NCBI GenBank assembly: GCA_002256685.1 | Contig: NQJH01000080.1 | Location: 1 to 7,468, forward strand | Length of the DNA stretch: 7,468 nt | Direction of reading: 5' to 3' | Source of the DNA: Methylococcaceae bacterium NSP1-2 | Lineage (GTDB): Bacteria; Pseudomonadota; Gammaproteobacteria; Methylococcales; Methylomonadaceae | In this document: positions 6,139 through 7,468 of the stretch, in pieces | Position numbering within the stretch: position 1 is the stretch's first letter | How the letters are laid out: every line of letters starts with the position of its first letter | Position numbers and translations under genes: made by a program | Notes under the pieces: model-generated | What the model was told of the DNA's origin: nothing | Database searches by the model: none | The model's input: only the letters and a program-made list of their open reading frames with translations

Positions 6139-6147
6139 GGATGTCAA
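6117..6147 (+). ncRNA. Right-end hairpin of the IS element, relic of the TnpB guide RNA (omega/reRNA) 3' scaffold
   Basis: CACCCGC (6117-6123) pairs perfectly with GCGGGTG (6131-6137) around TCTTTAG, followed by GAGGATGTCAA. In live elements this right-end structure is the 3' part of the guide-RNA scaffold and the bases just outside the element are the guide. Here the guide position (from 6148) overlaps the ribosome site and start codon of the DUF202 gene. Whether any RNA is still made is unknown; the 5' part of the scaffold overlaps degraded tnpB. Confidence 0.45.
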
Positions 6148-6154
6148 AATGGCA

Positions 6155-6160
6155 AAGGAA
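6155..6160 (+). promoter_or_regulatory. Ribosome binding site of the DUF202 gene
   Basis: AAGGAA lies six bases before ATG 6167 and fixes the start. It begins only eight bases after the inferred right end of the insertion-element remnant. Confidence 0.65.
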
Positions 6161-6166
6161 ATCTAA

Positions 6167-6541
6167 ATGAGCGATTTAAATGATCCAAGAGTATTTTTTG
6201 CCGCAGAACGCACTTTATTAGCATGGAATCGAACCAGTCTCGCCTTAATGGCATTTGGTTTCATGATTGAACGTTTTGGTTTATTTGTACAGATAATGAT
6301 GCCCAAACTAAGTAATAATCTGGAGAGAAACTTTTCTTTCTGGGTAGGCATTGCTTTCGTACTATTAGGTGCTTATGTTGCTCTCGCTTCTACACAGCAA
6401 TATCGCCTAGTGTTAAAAACCCTGAAACCCGTTGAAATTCCCGAAGGCTATCGCACGGCAACTGGGATAATCACTAACTTAATCGTTAGTTTTTTGGGTA
6501 TCGCACTTATTATTTATTTGTTTATTCGTAGGTTAGGATGA
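6167..6541 (+). CDS. DUF202 (YidH-like) small inner-membrane protein
   Basis: The 124-residue protein starts with DPRVFFAAERTLLAWNRT followed by SLALMAFGF (residues 6-32), the hallmark ERTxLAWxRT opening of DUF202 proteins (PF02656, Escherichia coli YidH type). Three hydrophobic segments lie at about 22-42, 57-77 and 100-120, with a short basic tail RRLG. The length is normal for the family and the gene is intact. DUF202 proteins are integral inner-membrane proteins whose function is not established; DUF202 is also found as a domain in VTC polyphosphate polymerase complexes. The start has a good ribosome site. The insertion-element relic abuts its 5' side, so its promoter must lie within or before that relic. 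mdtB follows after 91 bases on the same strand, but no functional link is evident. Confidence 0.9.
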   Translation: MSDLNDPRVFFAAERTLLAWNRTSLALMAFGFMIERFGLFVQIMMPKLSNNLERNFSFWVGIAFVLLGAYVALASTQQYRLVLKTLKPVEIPEGYRTATGIITNLIVSFLGIALIIYLFIRRLG

Positions 6542-6632
6542 GAAAAACAAACTCCAGCCTGTCATCTAAAGTTATCGTTCGGCAATTTTTTATAGTTTCC
6601 ACACCCGCACATGGAACGTACAAACCTACTTT

Positions 6633-7468
6633 ATGAACCCCTCCCGCCTGTTTATTTTACGCCCTGTCGCCACGTCATTATTGATGTTGGCATTGTTATT
6701 AGCCGGCATACTCGCCTATCGACAACTACCAATTTCCGCCTTACCACAAGTTGATTACCCGACCATTCAAGTCGTCACCCTCTACCCAGGAGCAAGTCAA
6801 GACGTGATGTCGTCTTTGATTACTTCACCACTGGAACGCCAGTTAGGGCAGTTGGCAGGCTTAACGCAAATGTCATCGACCAGTTCAGGCGGTGCATCGG
6901 TCATCGTGTTGCAATTCAATTTGGAATTACAACTCGATATTGCCGAACAAGAAGTACAAGCGGCAATCAATGCGGCAACTAATTTCTTGCCCAATGATTT
7001 ACCGATGCCACCGATTTATAGCAAAGTTAATCCAGCAGATGCGCCGATTCTCACGCTGGCAGTGCGTTCTAAAACTTTGCCGCTTACCAAAGTAGAAGAT
7101 TTAGTCGATACCCGTTTAGCGCAAAAATTATCGCAATTAACAGGCGTGGGCTTAGTCAGCATCAGCGGTGGACAACGCCCAGCCGTGCGCATTCAAGCCA
7201 ATCCTGCCGCGTTATCGGCTTACGGTTTAAGTTTGGAAGATGTACGCACCGCGATTGGTAACGCCAACGTCAACCAACCCAAAGGCATGTTTGATGGCGC
7301 AACTCGTGCCGCGACCATTGATGCTAATGATCAACTACGTTCTGCCGCTGAATATAAAGCCTTGATTATCGCGTATCGTGATGGACGCGCCGTCATGTTA
7401 GCCGATGTTGCCGATGCGGTAGACGCGCCAGAAAACGTGCGTTTAGCAGCGTGGGCAAATGGCGAGGC
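6633..7468 (+). CDS. mdtB: MdtB-like RND multidrug efflux permease, partial (C-terminus beyond the right edge)
   Basis: The open frame gives 278 residues of a protein that should be about 1030-1040 long. It opens MNPSRLFILRPVATSLLMLA, the signature of MdtB/MdtC pumps, with the first membrane helix at about 9-29. PISALPQVDYPTIQV follows, then YPGASQDVMSSLITSPLERQ, SSTSSGGASVIVLQF, DIAEQEVQAAINAATNFLP, YSKVNPADAPI, ISGGQRPAVRIQ and ANVNQPKG, all periplasmic porter-domain motifs in order. It closely follows Escherichia coli MdtB rather than AcrB. Such pumps export drugs, bile salts or metal chelates across both membranes with a membrane fusion protein and an outer-membrane channel. No mdtA-like fusion gene lies upstream; it may be downstream or elsewhere. 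The start lacks a clear ribosome site (GGAA is 16 bases away), but no in-frame ATG lies closer upstream. MdtC-like function is the alternative. Confidence 0.93.
   Translation, partial: MNPSRLFILRPVATSLLMLALLLAGILAYRQLPISALPQVDYPTIQVVTLYPGASQDVMSSLITSPLERQLGQLAGLTQMSSTSSGGASVIVLQFNLELQLDIAEQEVQAAINAATNFLPNDLPMPPIYSKVNPADAPILTLAVRSKTLPLTKVEDLVDTRLAQKLSQLTGVGLVSISGGQRPAVRIQANPAALSAYGLSLEDVRTAIGNANVNQPKGMFDGATRAATIDANDQLRSAAEYKALIIAYRDGRAVMLADVADAVDAPENVRLAAWANGE

Larger units (their letters stand above)
5859..6147 (+). mobile_element. Remnant of an IS200/IS605-type (TnpB-carrying) element, right end only
   Basis: The segment contains the C-terminal part of a decayed tnpB followed by a right-end hairpin and the sequence GAGGATGTCAA (6137-6147), which closes many IS605/IS1341-like elements. 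No left end, no tnpA and no N-terminal two thirds of tnpB are present, so the element is dead and was cut down by deletion. The left limit is uncertain; it lies somewhere between the kfrA-like stop (5845) and 5888. The right limit rests on the conserved terminal motif. Confidence 0.75.

Noticed and set aside
6611..6760. ATG at 6611 as the start of a gene in another frame
   Set aside because: That frame has no family resemblance and overlaps the highly conserved MdtB N-terminus; the MdtB frame begins at 6633.

Overview
The window looks like a chromosomal stretch of a gammaproteobacterium. The clearest genes are a full-length bacterial pyruvate,phosphate dikinase and the start of an MdtB-type RND efflux pump. 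The DNA is of moderate to low GC, and start sites often lack a clear Shine-Dalgarno sequence. The gene mix recalls filamentous sulfur oxidisers (Thiotrichales such as Beggiatoa or Thiothrix), but that placement is an inference from general resemblance and is not proven by anything in the sequence.

Layout. Bases 1-305 (minus strand) hold the start of a FUN14-family membrane protein that runs off the left edge. Bases 306-588 are intergenic and contain a compact element that can fold into a three-arm cloverleaf and resembles a REP/BIME. Bases 589-2305 carry two adjacent plus-strand alpha/beta-hydrolases, a divergent acetylxylan esterase/cephalosporin-C deacetylase (CE7, AXE1) family member and a COG4947-type esterase. 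A half copy of the same palindromic element follows, and then ppdK (2400-5150) with its own ribosome binding site. A long imperfect hairpin lies just after ppdK.

Bases 5405-6147 look like an accessory island. They hold a small AT-rich gene for a KfrA-like plasmid-type DNA-binding protein. Directly after its stop comes a decayed fragment of a TnpB (IS200/IS605 or IS1341-like) gene that keeps its zinc ribbon and the right-end hairpin of the element. The right end stops only a few bases before the ribosome binding site of a small DUF202 membrane protein gene (6167-6541). After it, mdtB (6633 onward) runs off the right edge without an mdtA-like membrane fusion gene in front.

How the genes relate. 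The two hydrolases probably form one transcription unit (28 bp gap). ppdK appears to be transcribed separately and links pyruvate and phosphoenolpyruvate. The DUF202 gene and mdtB are codirectional and both act at the inner membrane, but nothing shows that they work together. The most interesting structures are the dispersed palindromic element (410-474 and 2318-2343) and the TnpB relic, whose guide-RNA scaffold end now abuts the DUF202 start. I see no complete novel defence or signalling system.
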